Of a stretch of DNA of 32,281 nucleotides, positions 7,446 to 14,930 are shown piece by piece. Position 1 is the first letter of the stretch, and each line of letters opens with the position of its first letter. Source of the stretch: Cyanobacteria bacterium M5B4. GTDB taxonomy: Bacteria; Cyanobacteriota; Cyanobacteriia; Pseudanabaenales; Pseudanabaenaceae. The DNA is taken from NCBI GenBank assembly GCA_002861535.1, contig PHFO01000013.1:1-32281 (forward strand). The letters run 5' to 3'. A program made the translations under genes and the position numbers. The notes beneath the pieces were generated by a model. It saw only the letters and a list, made by a program, of their open reading frames with translations, made no database searches and was not told the DNA's origin.

Positions 7446-7721
7446 ATGCTTTTTATTTATTTTGCCAAGAAAAAATCTATGTCCTGCAACAGACCCAGAA
7501 GAATTAAGAAAGGGGAACCAGGATATGGAAAGAAAAAATTTGTAGTCAAAGCCTGCCAAAATGGGGAAGAAAAAATAATTAGGTATGGGGATGCAAACAT
7601 GAAGATAAAGAATGATATTCCAAAAAGAAAAAAATCTTATTGCTCTAGAAGTAGTGGTATAGGAGGACTAAAGAACAAACTTAAGGCTAATTATTGGTCA
7701 AGAAAACAGTGGAAATGCTAA
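7446..7721 (+). CDS. DUF6321-like small phage protein with FLWF-type N-terminal tag
   Basis: Residues 12-91 resemble a small basic protein family found in many marine phages (DUF6321 by my recollection): NRPRRIKKGEPGYGKKKFVV, then EKIIRYGD, and a tail ANYWSRKQW. The family domain would start at the second methionine (MSCNRPRR). In front of it stands MLFIYFAKKKS, which matches the tag shared with proteins starting at 4215, 5744 and 6349. This suggests a tag fused onto a conserved domain. The protein is very basic. I chose the ATG at 7446 because the TTG at 7437 has no ribosome site and would bury the tag. The function of the domain is not established. Confidence 0.6.
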   Translation: MLFIYFAKKKSMSCNRPRRIKKGEPGYGKKKFVVKACQNGEEKIIRYGDANMKIKNDIPKRKKSYCSRSSGIGGLKNKLKANYWSRKQWKC

Positions 7722-7740
7722 ACACTTTCTGTTTTTAAGG

Positions 7741-7980
7741 TTAATACCTCTCTTTCCCAATCAAATTAAGTTCTTTCAGTTCATCTCCTAACTGATCTCT
7801 ACTAATCTCTTTATCAAAGTAATCTTGAACTAACTTCATCTTCTGGGACAGAATAAAACATTCCTCTGCCAAGGCTTCTAAAATCTCTTTAACCTGATCA
7901 TCTTTCTCAAAAGCTATTTTTCTTTCTAGTGTTTCATAGAAATTTTCAACTTCCACCCACTCAAAGTTAAAGTTGTCCAT
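7741..7980 (-). CDS. hypothetical helical acidic protein
   Basis: A 79-residue protein starting at ATG 7980 (MDNFNFEWVEVENFY), preceded by AAGGGAAAGA, a good ribosome site. An upstream in-frame ATG at 8004 exists, but this start has the better spacing. The sequence is acidic and amphipathic (KEILEALAEECFILSQKMKL), so it is probably a small helical bundle. Its 5' end overlaps the stop of the P-loop kinase gene by 14 bases, so the two are coupled. No family is recognised. Confidence 0.55.
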   Translation of the reverse strand: MDNFNFEWVEVENFYETLERKIAFEKDDQVKEILEALAEECFILSQKMKLVQDYFDKEISRDQLGDELKELNLIGKERY

Positions 7981-8566
7981 TCTTTCCCTTCCCCTTCTGA
8001 TCACAAAAATCTAACACATAGTTTAGAACCTGCTCTACTCTTTGCTCAAGAGAGCCACTTACAGTAAAAAACTTATAGTGATCACTGTAATAGTTCAACC
8101 ACCCTCTTAAAATAGAGTCATAAGTTCTCTGAGATTCCCTGTCAGTCCATCTAACCCCATCTGCCTCTAAATCAAACTCTATGGGCAAATAGAAGACTAT
8201 ATCATAAGGAGAGGATTCAAATCTATCCTCAATAAATCTGATCATGGTACTCCATGTCTCAGTCTGAGTTTTTTGGATTTTTCCATATAGGATGTACCAC
8301 TCATAATAAGACAAAACATCTATTACTGTTCTATCAGACACAAACCTAGGGGATTTATTCTCCTCTTCTACCTGTCTTCTGAGAACCCTCCTCTGAAAAG
8401 AAACTAACCTATTACTATCTGCATCTTTTAGAGACCCTGTTTCTTTGATTAATCTCCTAGCAACTTCTTCCACAAAGAAAAAATCCTTAAAGAAGGGTTC
8501 TTTTTTTAATGCAGAAAGTAAAGTTGATTTACCTGTTCCATGTGCCCCACTAATCCCCAGTTTCAT
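7967..8566 (-). CDS. P-loop kinase-like ATPase (AAA_28 / NadR-kinase type)
   Basis: A 199-residue protein with Walker A GAHGTGKS at residues 7-14 and a substrate-site motif FVSDRTVIDVLSYY with Asp78-Arg79. A lid-like RWTDRESQRTYD follows near residue 150. This arrangement is typical of the AAA_28 family, which is related to the ribosylnicotinamide-kinase domain of NadR and to deoxynucleoside/thymidylate kinases. A role in nucleotide or NAD-precursor phosphorylation is likely, but the substrate cannot be told from the sequence. It precedes and overlaps a small acidic gene. Confidence 0.7.
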   Translation of the reverse strand: MKLGISGAHGTGKSTLLSALKKEPFFKDFFFVEEVARRLIKETGSLKDADSNRLVSFQRRVLRRQVEEENKSPRFVSDRTVIDVLSYYEWYILYGKIQKTQTETWSTMIRFIEDRFESSPYDIVFYLPIEFDLEADGVRWTDRESQRTYDSILRGWLNYYSDHYKFFTVSGSLEQRVEQVLNYVLDFCDQKGKGKNGQL

Positions 8567-8666
8567 ATTTTATGGGTTATCTAACCTAAATATAAACTTT
8601 AGCATACTAAAAGTCAAAAAGTCAACCCCTCTATCAAAATATTTCTAAGACCTAAGCATTCCACTC

Positions 8667-8899
8667 TTAACTCCCTGCAATAATCCTAAACTCAATCAAA
8701 CAGAAGGAATACCCACTAGAAGCCCCACTGTCATTAAACTTATCCCATTCTAAGGGCATTTTTTCTTCTGCTAGTTTTTTGCCCCTAGAAGGGTTGGAGC
8801 TAAGGTTTGTATGAAGAAAACATCATCCTCATTATTTCTAAAAATCCAGTATTTCTGAGTTTCTTTTCTTTGGTAGCTTTTTATCTTATCTTTAGCCAT
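8667..8899 (-). CDS. hypothetical protein joined across a -1 frameshift at 8774..8780
   Basis: The ATG at 8899 opens MAKDKIKSYQRKETQKYW... and frame 0 ends at TAG 8771, directly after codons GCA AAA AAC. That sequence is the canonical slippery heptamer A_AAA_AAC followed at once by a stop. A -1 shift gives LAEEKMPLEWDKFNDSGASS and ends at 8667, for a joined product of 77 residues. The second half reads as good protein, so I annotate one gene. The function is unknown. The arrangement (heptamer, then an immediate stop codon) is what one expects of programmed frameshifting, but a lost A in a run of seven would look the same. Confidence 0.5.
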
Positions 8900-8927
8900 A
8901 AAAAACTTATTCAAGTTTCCTTCATTG

Positions 8928-8933
8928 TATAAT
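8928..8933 (+). promoter_or_regulatory. possible extended -10 box
   Basis: TATAAT preceded by TTG lies 25 bases before the ATG at 8959. The spacing leaves room for the ribosome site AAGGGGAG. No clear -35 box is seen. It is the only promoter-like element in the 60-bp divergent gap. Confidence 0.3.
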
Positions 8934-8958
8934 ATCTACAAAAGATAAGGGGAGTTCA

Positions 8959-9411
8959 ATGGAAAGGATAGTAGAACTTAGTAATTTAGAGAAGGAAAAA
9001 GAGTTATTCAACCAATTTCTTTCTAAAAACTATGAAAGCAATAGATTTAATAGTCTAGGGGAGCAAGCAGATAGAATGCTTAATACCCAAAAGGCTGTAG
9101 GGGTTAATGTGGAATACACTGTTAATACAGACAATCTAATTAAGGTTTTTGATACAAAAGGAGCTGAATGGTTAAATCTTCAAATTATCCCTGAAACCTC
9201 TTGGACTTCTGCCACTCTTTTTATAGAGTGGAGTAATGATTATAAGGTTGATTCTGTATGGGCAAATGCACTTATTGATAGTGAGCATATCTCTCTAACT
9301 GCAAATCCAGAGAGTATTGTTCTCCAGATTAGAGGGTTCTCTTTTATGAGACTAAGATTTACTGGAATACCCTCTGGGGCTAGTGCACTGTGTAAGTTAA
9401 GATACATATAA
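8959..9411 (+). CDS. hypothetical protein, probably a beta-rich virion component
   Basis: A 150-residue protein with a helical N-terminal 45 residues (MERIVELSNLEKEKELFNQF). A beta-rich domain with many W, F, T and S residues follows, ending ...SGASALCKLRYI. The pattern (TSATLFIEWSNDYKVDS, GFSFMRLRFTGIPSG) resembles the small structural or accessory proteins that phages carry beside their virion genes, but I do not recognise a family. A strong ribosome site AAGGGGAG precedes the start. It stands alone on the plus strand between minus-strand genes. Confidence 0.55.
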   Translation: MERIVELSNLEKEKELFNQFLSKNYESNRFNSLGEQADRMLNTQKAVGVNVEYTVNTDNLIKVFDTKGAEWLNLQIIPETSWTSATLFIEWSNDYKVDSVWANALIDSEHISLTANPESIVLQIRGFSFMRLRFTGIPSGASALCKLRYI

Positions 9412-9418
9412 TACCCCT

Positions 9419-9435
9419 TAATAATTAAATTATTA
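9419..9435. terminator. AT-only palindrome between convergent genes
   Basis: TAATAATT and AATTATTA form an 8-bp inverted repeat around one base, in the 32-bp gap between the stop codons of the 150-residue gene (plus) and the lipase gene (minus). It could be a weak bidirectional terminator. It contains no G or C, so the stem is weak. Confidence 0.3.
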
Positions 9436-9443
9436 AACAGGTT

Positions 9444-10178
9444 TCATGCAGAAGAATAAACTGTAAAGATCATCTTGTCATAGTAATTAAGATCATGCTT
9501 ATTCTCAGTAAGTTTGCTATAAATTAAAAGAGCATAGAAAAAGAAAATTAGAAAAGAAAATAAACTAAACTTAATATCATCCAAAGGGAGAGAATAATCC
9601 CATCCATCTGTTTTGTACCCTTTTTGGGTATACTGGATGCTTTGTCCCACATGCCACCCATACAAGGGTAAATGAGTAATAACATCTCCCTCTGTAGATA
9701 CTCTGTAAGTCTGTGCCCTTAATAAATCATCATAAGAGTTTGAAAAGTTTTCATCTCCACTCCTAGGAGAACCAAAAAGATATACTTCAAAAGGAACATC
9801 TATTTGTCTCACAGCCTGATAGTAAGCAGAGTAGGTTGCTATTACTGCTCCTAAAGAATAACCTGTTACTAGGGTAATTTTATATTCTTGAAATAAATGA
9901 TCAATAATTAATTTGATTCTAGAGTAAAAACTTCTAACAGAAGAAATAATTCCTCCCTCACTTCTTTTTCTAATCTGATAGTCTGTTAGAAAAAATAAGT
10001 CTTCAATCTGATTAATTCCAGAAAAAGCAAGAATAACCTCATCCTCTATGCCCACAACCCCAAAAGAAATATTATCTACATTAAATGTTTTATAAACTAC
10101 TACAGAGTCTGAGTTATAAGAATCCTGAAAAACCTTAATAGCTTGTAAACACTCTTTAGCTTTTTTCTCTGTATACAT
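9444..10178 (-). CDS. class 3 lipase-like hydrolase with C-terminal membrane segment
   Basis: A 244-residue alpha/beta hydrolase from the ATG at 10178 (AGG upstream; a TTG at 10202 is less likely). The nucleophile elbow is GYSLG with Ser108, the acid is Asp165 in STEGDVITHLP, and the His is H176 in YGWHVGQ. This is the full Lipase_3 triad in the usual order, with FLFGSPRSG-like spacing between. Residues 203-221 (FSLFSFLIFFFYALLIY) form a transmembrane helix, leaving a short basic tail. Such an enzyme could attack host membrane or thylakoid galactolipids during lysis, or act on a surface lipid. The substrate is inferred. The gene lies upstream of a convergent AT-only palindrome and downstream of a good hairpin terminator. 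Confidence 0.75.
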   Translation of the reverse strand: MYTEKKAKECLQAIKVFQDSYNSDSVVVYKTFNVDNISFGVVGIEDEVILAFSGINQIEDLFFLTDYQIRKRSEGGIISSVRSFYSRIKLIIDHLFQEYKITLVTGYSLGAVIATYSAYYQAVRQIDVPFEVYLFGSPRSGDENFSNSYDDLLRAQTYRVSTEGDVITHLPLYGWHVGQSIQYTQKGYKTDGWDYSLPLDDIKFSLFSFLIFFFYALLIYSKLTENKHDLNYYDKMIFTVYSSA

Positions 10179-10207
10179 AATACACCTAAGCAGTTCTAAC
10201 AAAATTA

Positions 10208-10228
10208 TACCCCTTTTCTAAAGGGGTA
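10208..10228 (-). terminator. hairpin terminator downstream of thyX
   Basis: Nine-base arms TACCCCTTT and AAAGGGGTA close on a three-base loop. On the minus strand the stem is followed by TAATTTTG, a modest U-tract. It lies between the thyX stop at 10247 and the lipase start at 10178 and probably ends the Gp157-like/thyX transcript. Confidence 0.65.
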
Positions 10229-10246
10229 GTACTGGGTAGGATAGGG

Positions 10247-10888
10247 CTAAGAGTCTGCTAATGTTGCTTCATAGATAATAGGCAACTGCTCTCTGAATAT
10301 CTCTTTGATTTCACAAGCAAGATCATAGTGTTCTTTCTGAGTTCCACTTTTTGGATTTGCCCTAACCTGTAAATAGTGAATCCATGATCTTATATTTCCA
10401 GAAGCATAAAGTCTTGTTCTTGTAGAGAGAGGAAGTATTCCTCTAGCACACTCTTTTGCTACTCCCTTTTCTAAGGCTTTTCTATAAAGCCCTTCAATAG
10501 AAACATAAAGAGTATGTACCTCTTGTCTCCACCATAACAATGTCTCTTCATCAAGATTATCTATAGAGTTTTGTCTGTTTTTGTGATCTTGACTTCTGGC
10601 TTCAGGAAACCCTAAATCCTCTGCCTCTGAATATCTTAGACTGAACTGTTGAATGGAGAAGGATTTATGTCTAATAAATTGAGTGGCAATAGCTCTACTG
10701 GTATTGATCTCAATACACATACTTGCCATTTCAAAGATGCTCCAATGTTTTTCCTTGGCACAGTATTGAAGCAGTTTAGTAATATTAGGATTATCCTGGT
10801 TCTTTGGATTAGACACTCTTGCACAATAAGCAATAACCTCCTCAGCTTTAGGAGTGATCCAAATTAGTTTTGTTAGTTTTGTATTCAT
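10247..10888 (-). CDS. thyX: flavin-dependent thymidylate synthase
   Basis: ThyX converts dUMP to dTMP using methylene-tetrahydrofolate, NADPH and FAD, which supplies dTTP for phage replication. The 213-residue length is normal. The ThyX signature RHRx7S appears as RHKSFSIQQFSLRY (residues 73-86, Ser83), with Lys75 in place of the usual second Arg. The C-terminal SWIHYLQVRANPKSGTQKE carries the expected Arg and nucleotide-binding residues. The start codon overlaps the stop of the Gp157-like gene (ATGA), so the two are one operon, ending at the hairpin at 10208..10228. ThyX is frequent in cyanobacteria and cyanophages. Confidence 0.92.
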   Translation of the reverse strand: MNTKLTKLIWITPKAEEVIAYCARVSNPKNQDNPNITKLLQYCAKEKHWSIFEMASMCIEINTSRAIATQFIRHKSFSIQQFSLRYSEAEDLGFPEARSQDHKNRQNSIDNLDEETLLWWRQEVHTLYVSIEGLYRKALEKGVAKECARGILPLSTRTRLYASGNIRSWIHYLQVRANPKSGTQKEHYDLACEIKEIFREQLPIIYEATLADS

Positions 10889-11364
10889 TTAATTCTAATA
10901 TGCTTTCCTCTTTGTTCTAATTCTGCAAAATCTAATTGCTCTCCAGCTTCTAAGGCTTTTCTTACCTTTGCTGTGTTGATTTCAGGTCTAACAGAAATAT
11001 ACTCTTCTGGAATTTCTGTTAATTCTTTTAGATATTTAATAGAAGTTTTTCCTCCAGTATTTACCAAAGAAATACTAAAAGAACTTCCCTCTATCTTCTC
11101 AATCCCTTCCTTTTCCATGTAAGAAGCTAATATGGATTTAGCCTTCAAGGCTCTTTGACTGCAAGCCTTATACTGTCTTATAAACTTATCTGCAAGATTT
11201 TTCTTTGCTTCAGCATAGGCTTGTAAGTTAAGAATAAGCTCAGAAAATTTATTAGCAAAATCTGAGCCATAGTGATGGAGAAGGAAGGAAATATCAATAT
11301 CTAAATCCTCCTCTTCCTCCCCAAACAACAAAGACTCAAAAGACTCAATATCATCAATAATCAT
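10885..11364 (-). CDS. Siphovirus Gp157-like protein
   Basis: A 159-residue protein with an acidic N-terminus (GEEEEDLDIDIS) and a long helical region (LNLQAYAEAKKNLADKF). The Gp157 core runs from KAKSILASYMEKEGIEKIEG through ISLVNTGGKTSI and IPEEYISVRPEINTAKVRKA to a final GKHIRIK. The family is linked in lactococcal and streptococcal phages to protection of phage DNA, and is found near recombination genes, but its biochemical role is not settled. The gene shares a 4-base overlap with thyX. Confidence 0.7.
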   Translation of the reverse strand: MIIDDIESFESLLFGEEEEDLDIDISFLLHHYGSDFANKFSELILNLQAYAEAKKNLADKFIRQYKACSQRALKAKSILASYMEKEGIEKIEGSSFSISLVNTGGKTSIKYLKELTEIPEEYISVRPEINTAKVRKALEAGEQLDFAELEQRGKHIRIK

Positions 11365-11425
11365 TGGTAAAACAATAGAAGGTTAACAATTCAACAAAGG
11401 CAGAGAAAAAACAAAGAAACTTTAC

Positions 11426-11683
11426 TTAGACACTAAAAATCACCACTCTTTGTAAAGGACAATCAGGCACAGAATCAGTTCCTACTACTTCAGGGACAAG
11501 AAACTCTTCCCCTGAATCAAGCTCCTCCACTATACTGGAAAGTAAAGGGGTGGAAGACATAGGTTTAATGCTTTTAGCACTAACTTTAACCACTATATTT
11601 GTTGAGTAAGGGTCTTTACCCACAAAAATTAGTTCATTGCTTTGATTGATCCCCTGAAATTTCAGCCTTGCATCTAAAACCAT
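11426..11683 (-). CDS. hypothetical 85-residue protein
   Basis: The product begins MVLDARLKFQGINQSNELIF and reads as a small beta-rich domain with a proline/serine-rich middle (IKPMSSTPLLSS) and a cysteine near the end. No family is recognised. It lies 61 bp upstream of the Gp157-like start on the same strand, so it may be the first gene of that operon. The 61-bp gap shows no clear terminator. Confidence 0.45.
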   Translation of the reverse strand: MVLDARLKFQGINQSNELIFVGKDPYSTNIVVKVSAKSIKPMSSTPLLSSIVEELDSGEEFLVPEVVGTDSVPDCPLQRVVIFSV

Positions 11684-11731
11684 TTTATTTACCCTATCTT
11701 TACATTACAATTTTATACTGAAGATATTTTC

Positions 11732-11917
11732 TTGTCAACCCCTATCTTGATTAAAACTAATAACCAGATTTCAGCATATACTCAGTCTTCCCTAGAAAAG
11801 TCCCATACCAATATCCATAGAGTCTTATCTTTGGTCAAAGAAGGGAGAAGGGAAGAGTCCAAAATGTTACTTAAAAATACTATTCAAGATTTAGTGGAAG
11901 TTTTAAGTTGGATGTAA
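11732..11917 (+). CDS. possible small helical protein with TTG start
   Basis: A 61-codon frame lacks an ATG near its 5' end. TTG at 11732 or 11747 would be the start, and neither has a ribosome site. The translated C-terminal two thirds (SHTNIHRVLSLVKEGRREES, then a helix ending in VLSWM) look like a genuine amphipathic helical protein, which is why I keep it. It ends just before a convergent minus-strand gene. It is unrecognised and could be a chance frame. Confidence 0.3.
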   Translation: MSTPILIKTNNQISAYTQSSLEKSHTNIHRVLSLVKEGRREESKMLLKNTIQDLVEVLSWM

Positions 11918-11925
11918 GGGAGGGA

Positions 11926-12216
11926 TTAAATAAAGAAATCCCAAGCATTAAATTTCTTTTCAAGAAATGCTGAGGCTTCTTCAAAAGCCCATTTCTTTGC
12001 AGTTTCCTTATCAGGAGCTTCAGGTTGACACCCAAAAGATAGATTCCTAAGACTCCCTATGTATTTCCATCCCTTAGAAGGAGGATAGGATTCCCACCAG
12101 ACTTCCCAAGACTCATAGGGATTCTCTGGGTCTACCCAAACTCCCAGTAAAATATTGTCTTCATTCAATTCAGCTAGATAATTTGTTAATGTCATTTTTT
12201 GGGGATCAAGAGACAT
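11926..12216 (-). CDS. hypothetical tryptophan-rich protein
   Basis: A 96-residue protein rich in tryptophan in its middle (WVDPENPYESWEVWWESYPP), followed by a helical end (ETAKKWAFEEASAFLEKKF). No family is recognised. It begins MSLDPQKMTLTNYL. A second methionine at residue 8 (ATG at 12195) is an alternative start. The next upstream gene on the strand ends 90 bases away. Confidence 0.45.
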   Translation of the reverse strand: MSLDPQKMTLTNYLAELNEDNILLGVWVDPENPYESWEVWWESYPPSKGWKYIGSLRNLSFGCQPEAPDKETAKKWAFEEASAFLEKKFNAWDFFI

Positions 12217-12305
12217 TACTTATATTGTGACCTATATTTTCTGTGATGTCAAGTATTGTTAAGGGAAGTTTACAATACCTTTCCCTACTTTCCTCTTTGA
12301 AAAAA

Positions 12306-12527
12306 CTAGTTTTTTGAAAGAAAATCAACCAAAAAGCCAATATCTGGAGGAATTTGCCACCCTAAAGCATAATCATATTTCCCTTTTGTATTTAGGCAGG
12401 GTTTTTCTTTTTCTAAGGCATACATACATACTCTACTGTACAGCTGATTTTCTGTCATCCTTGCCCCAGAATAAACATAAAATCTTTCATTTTCTTTAAG
12501 AACTCCACAGGTAAGACATTTTTGCAT
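12306..12527 (-). CDS. small protein with possible zinc-binding cysteines
   Basis: A 73-residue protein opening MQKCLTCGVLKENERFYVYS, with a CxxC pair at residues 4 and 7 and further cysteines at 34 and 44. This is a likely zinc ribbon or treble-clef spacing. The rest (GKYDYALGWQIPPDIGFLVD) is unrecognised. It is a plausible nucleic-acid-binding or recruitment factor, but that is only inferred from the cysteines. Its ATG follows the stop of the upstream lysine-rich gene by two bases, so they form an operon. Confidence 0.5.
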   Translation of the reverse strand: MQKCLTCGVLKENERFYVYSGARMTENQLYSRVCMYALEKEKPCLNTKGKYDYALGWQIPPDIGFLVDFLSKN

Positions 12528-12529
12528 AG

Positions 12530-12802
12530 TTATTCCTCTTTTTGAACCTTTTTAATTGCCTTATTTAGGCTTTTATCTTTTTTACCAACATAACCTCCCC
12601 CAGACTCTTTGTAGTACTTAACTGCTAATCCAGCAGTATAAGCACTCCATTTCCCTGTTTTAGATATTGCTTTCCTCTTTGCTTTAGCCCATTTCTTTGG
12701 GTTTCTTCTTTTACTAAATAGGAAGAGTACTTTAGGGGGAGAAAGAAAATTAATTTTCTTTCCTTTAAGAATTTCCAAACATTCTTCCAAAAGACTATTC
12801 AT
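12530..12802 (-). CDS. lysine-rich DUF5872-like small phage protein
   Basis: A 90-residue basic protein. Its middle, NPKKWAKAKRKAISKTGKWS, continuing AYTAGLAVKYYKESGGGYVG, resembles a small family seen across marine and giant viruses (KKW.KAK..A......W.SAY.....V..YK..GG.Y, DUF5872 by recollection). Its function is unknown, though the charge suggests nucleic-acid binding. It is the first gene of a minus-strand pair, divergent from the terminase gene across a 76-bp gap that must hold both promoters. Confidence 0.55.
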   Translation of the reverse strand: MNSLLEECLEILKGKKINFLSPPKVLFLFSKRRNPKKWAKAKRKAISKTGKWSAYTAGLAVKYYKESGGGYVGKKDKSLNKAIKKVQKEE

Positions 12803-12878
12803 CTAGGAATCCATACTTATACAACAAAAAACATAGGTCTATTTTATTCTAACAGATCAAAGATGGTAAGATAAAGAA

Positions 12879-14566
12879 ATGGCAATATTAAGTTTAGAAG
12901 AAATAAATGACAGACTTAATTCTCCTTCTCTAGATGACCATGAGAGGGTAGAACTTCTTATTCAAAAAAAACAAGCTATTCTTCTTTCTAAGTGTTCTAC
13001 AGATTACAAAGCTTTTGTTAAGTTATTTTGGAAATATCAATCAGGAGATGATTTTAGACCCAATTTTGGGACAGATGCCATTATAGAGCACATGATGGCT
13101 GCTAAGAGAAGAGAAATCAGAAGATTAATTATTAATATTCCTCCCAGAAATGCAAAGTCATCACTAACCTCTATCTCTTTCCCTCCATTTGTGTGGCTTA
13201 CAGCTCCTAGAGAGAAGTTTTATTATCTTTCCTATTCTCTAGAGTTAACTAAAGACAATTTAGTAAGAGGAAGAAATATTATTCTATCTGAGCCTTATTC
13301 TATTTTTACTGATCCAAACTCTCCAGACTATGTTTATTCTTTGGCTTCAGATATGAATACAAAGACAAAGATATTTAATAATAGGTCAGGACACTTAATT
13401 ACAGGTTCCCCAAAATCAGGAACATTGGGAAAAGGTTATTCAATAGGTCTAATAGATGACCTTTCTTCTTCTGATGATCCTAATGAGTTAAACCTTGCTA
13501 ACACATACTTCTCAGAGAAGTTTAAGGATAGGGCAGACAACCAATCCACAAATGTAATTATTATTATTATGCAGAAGTTAGGCAAGGGGGACTTAACTGA
13601 TTATGTTCTAAGCACTTATAAATCTGAGAACTGGATTAGATTAGTTATTCCTTTAGAAAGAGATGCTCTTTCAGACCCAATAATCACAAACTTTGAATCT
13701 GCAAAAATCAAGGAAGACCCTAGACAGATAGGAGAATCAATTGACTATGAGAGGTATCCTCCTTCTGTGGTGGAATCTCTAAAAATAGACCAGAAGATAT
13801 GGCAAACAAAATACCAACAGAGAAATCCCTCCAAAGACTTAAATAGTTCCTTTATTGATCCTTTATCTATCCCTGTTTCTGACAAACAGATTCACTATTC
13901 TTGGTTTGACTATATTGTTACAGGATGGGACACAGCAGTAGAGGTTAGCAAAACAGCAAACTACACTGTAGGGATAACAGGAGGATTATACAAAGATATT
14001 ATTTATATCTTTGATATGTTTAGGGGACAATATGATCTTCTTAGAAGAATAGAGTATTTCAAATACTATGCAAAAAATACTCTATGGTTAAGCAATTTCA
14101 TTCTGTAGAAAAAGCAAATGTTGGAGTAACTCTAATCAAGTATTTCCAAGATATGGGAATAGATGTAAAAGCTCATTCTTCAGGGGAATTTGGGAGCAAA
14201 GACAACAAAAGAAGTTTATTAGCAGATGCTATAAAAGCAGGCAAAGTTGTTCTTCTAAACTCAAACCCTTTTATAGACCTCAAAATATTTCCTGAATCCA
14301 CTTATGTAATTGAAGACATCAAAGAAGAACTTTGTTCTTTAGATGCTGTGAATGATGACATAATGGATGCAATGTTCTTAATGGTTGCACACTTTATATT
14401 AAGTGATAATAAATTTTTCATTGAAGCTCACTTACCTGATCCAGACCCTGAATGGATAAGAACATCTGATGGATATAAATTGATTAAGGATGTCTCTGTT
14501 CTAGATGAATATGATTTTTATGAATTTACACATATTCCTGCTGACTACTTTTCTATTGATTTCTAA
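12879..14566 (+). CDS. terL: terminase large subunit, joined across a -1 frameshift at 14072..14078
   Basis: The packaging motor ATPase and nuclease. The ATPase domain has a Walker A variant IPPRNAKS at residues 87-94 and Walker B LIDD at 191-194. The RNase H-like nuclease starts at VTGWDTA (Asp351). Frame 0 stops at 14106 with NTLWLSNFIL, but a -1 shift at codons GCA AAA AAT (A_AAA_AAT) continues as YSMVKQFHSVEKANVGVT through LDAVNDDIMDAM, which holds the late nuclease acidic pair. The C-terminal part cannot be dispensable, so the two frames must form one protein of about 562 residues. A second ATG at 14084 could only give a nuclease fragment. An A8 run at 12964 is read in frame. Confidence 0.88.
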
Positions 14567-14600
14567 TAGTTTTATCTGTATACCCCAAAAAAACTATATT

Positions 14601-14708
14601 CTATAGTGTTCTAGAAAAAGATATAATGGGGTCTAGGTAAACTCTAAATTTTCTTTTTTGTTCTAAAAAATTAGAACTTAAAAAGAAAATAGAGTTCCAA
14701 GCTTGCAT
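14601..14708 (-). CDS. possible 35-residue protein with strong ribosome site
   Basis: An ATG at 14708 is preceded by TAGGAGGTTAAA, the best Shine-Dalgarno in this part of the window. It opens a 35-residue frame starting MQAWNSIFFLSSNFLEQ that ends at 14601. The coding stretch overlaps the long hairpin at 14639..14696. The product is basic in the middle (EQKRKFRVY) and unrecognised. The evidence is the ribosome site alone. Confidence 0.35.
   Translation of the reverse strand: MQAWNSIFFLSSNFLEQKRKFRVYLDPIISFSRTL
14639..14696. terminator. long imperfect hairpin downstream of the terminase gene
   Basis: An AT-rich inverted repeat with arms of about 25 bases, beginning AACTCTA and ending TAGAGTT, closes on an inner TTCTAA/TTAGAA stem. 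It starts 73 bases after the terminase stop. It may terminate the terminase transcript or protect its 3' end. It has no GC-rich core, so it is not a standard intrinsic terminator. Confidence 0.4.
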
Positions 14709-14901
14709 TTTAACCTCCTAGGTGGCAACTTGCACTACTTAAAAAGAGTAATAATCCCTTTTTGTTTGTCCAAGAGCAACATTATCTTCCCCATTGGCAT
14801 AGCACCTATGGATTCAGCCTGCAAGACTTACTGGTAAACCCATAGAAAATAGGATACCATATCACCTATCTTCTGTCAACAAAAATTTTTTACTTTACCC
14901 C

Positions 14902-14930
14902 TTGACAAATCTGAAGGGTAGTGCTAGACT
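14902..14930 (+). promoter_or_regulatory. sigma-70-type promoter of the 91-residue gene
   Basis: TTGACA (14902..14907) and TAGACT (14925..14930) are separated by exactly 17 bases. The -35 box is perfect and the -10 box matches TATAAT at four of six positions. The predicted start near 14937 opens a leader of about 95 bases that contains three hairpins and the ribosome site. It is the clearest promoter in the window. Confidence 0.7.

Noticed and set aside
11732-11760. TTGTCAACC occurs at 7437 and 11732, suggesting a shared -35 promoter element.
   Set aside because: No -10 box lies at 16-18 bases in either case, and at 7437 the word lies just before an ATG. Two copies of nine bases in AT-rich DNA are weak evidence.
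14084-14566. A separate gene for a terminase nuclease domain starting at ATG 14084.
   Set aside because: It would begin in the middle of the nuclease domain, leave the upstream part with an unnatural end, and has no ribosome site. A -1 join is simpler.
14740-14900. A possible tRNA or cobalamin riboswitch, as the adenosyltransferase-like gene made one think of B12 control.
   Set aside because: No cloverleaf with an anticodon loop and TTC arm could be drawn on either strand, and no B12 box was seen. The interval is far from the PduO-like gene.
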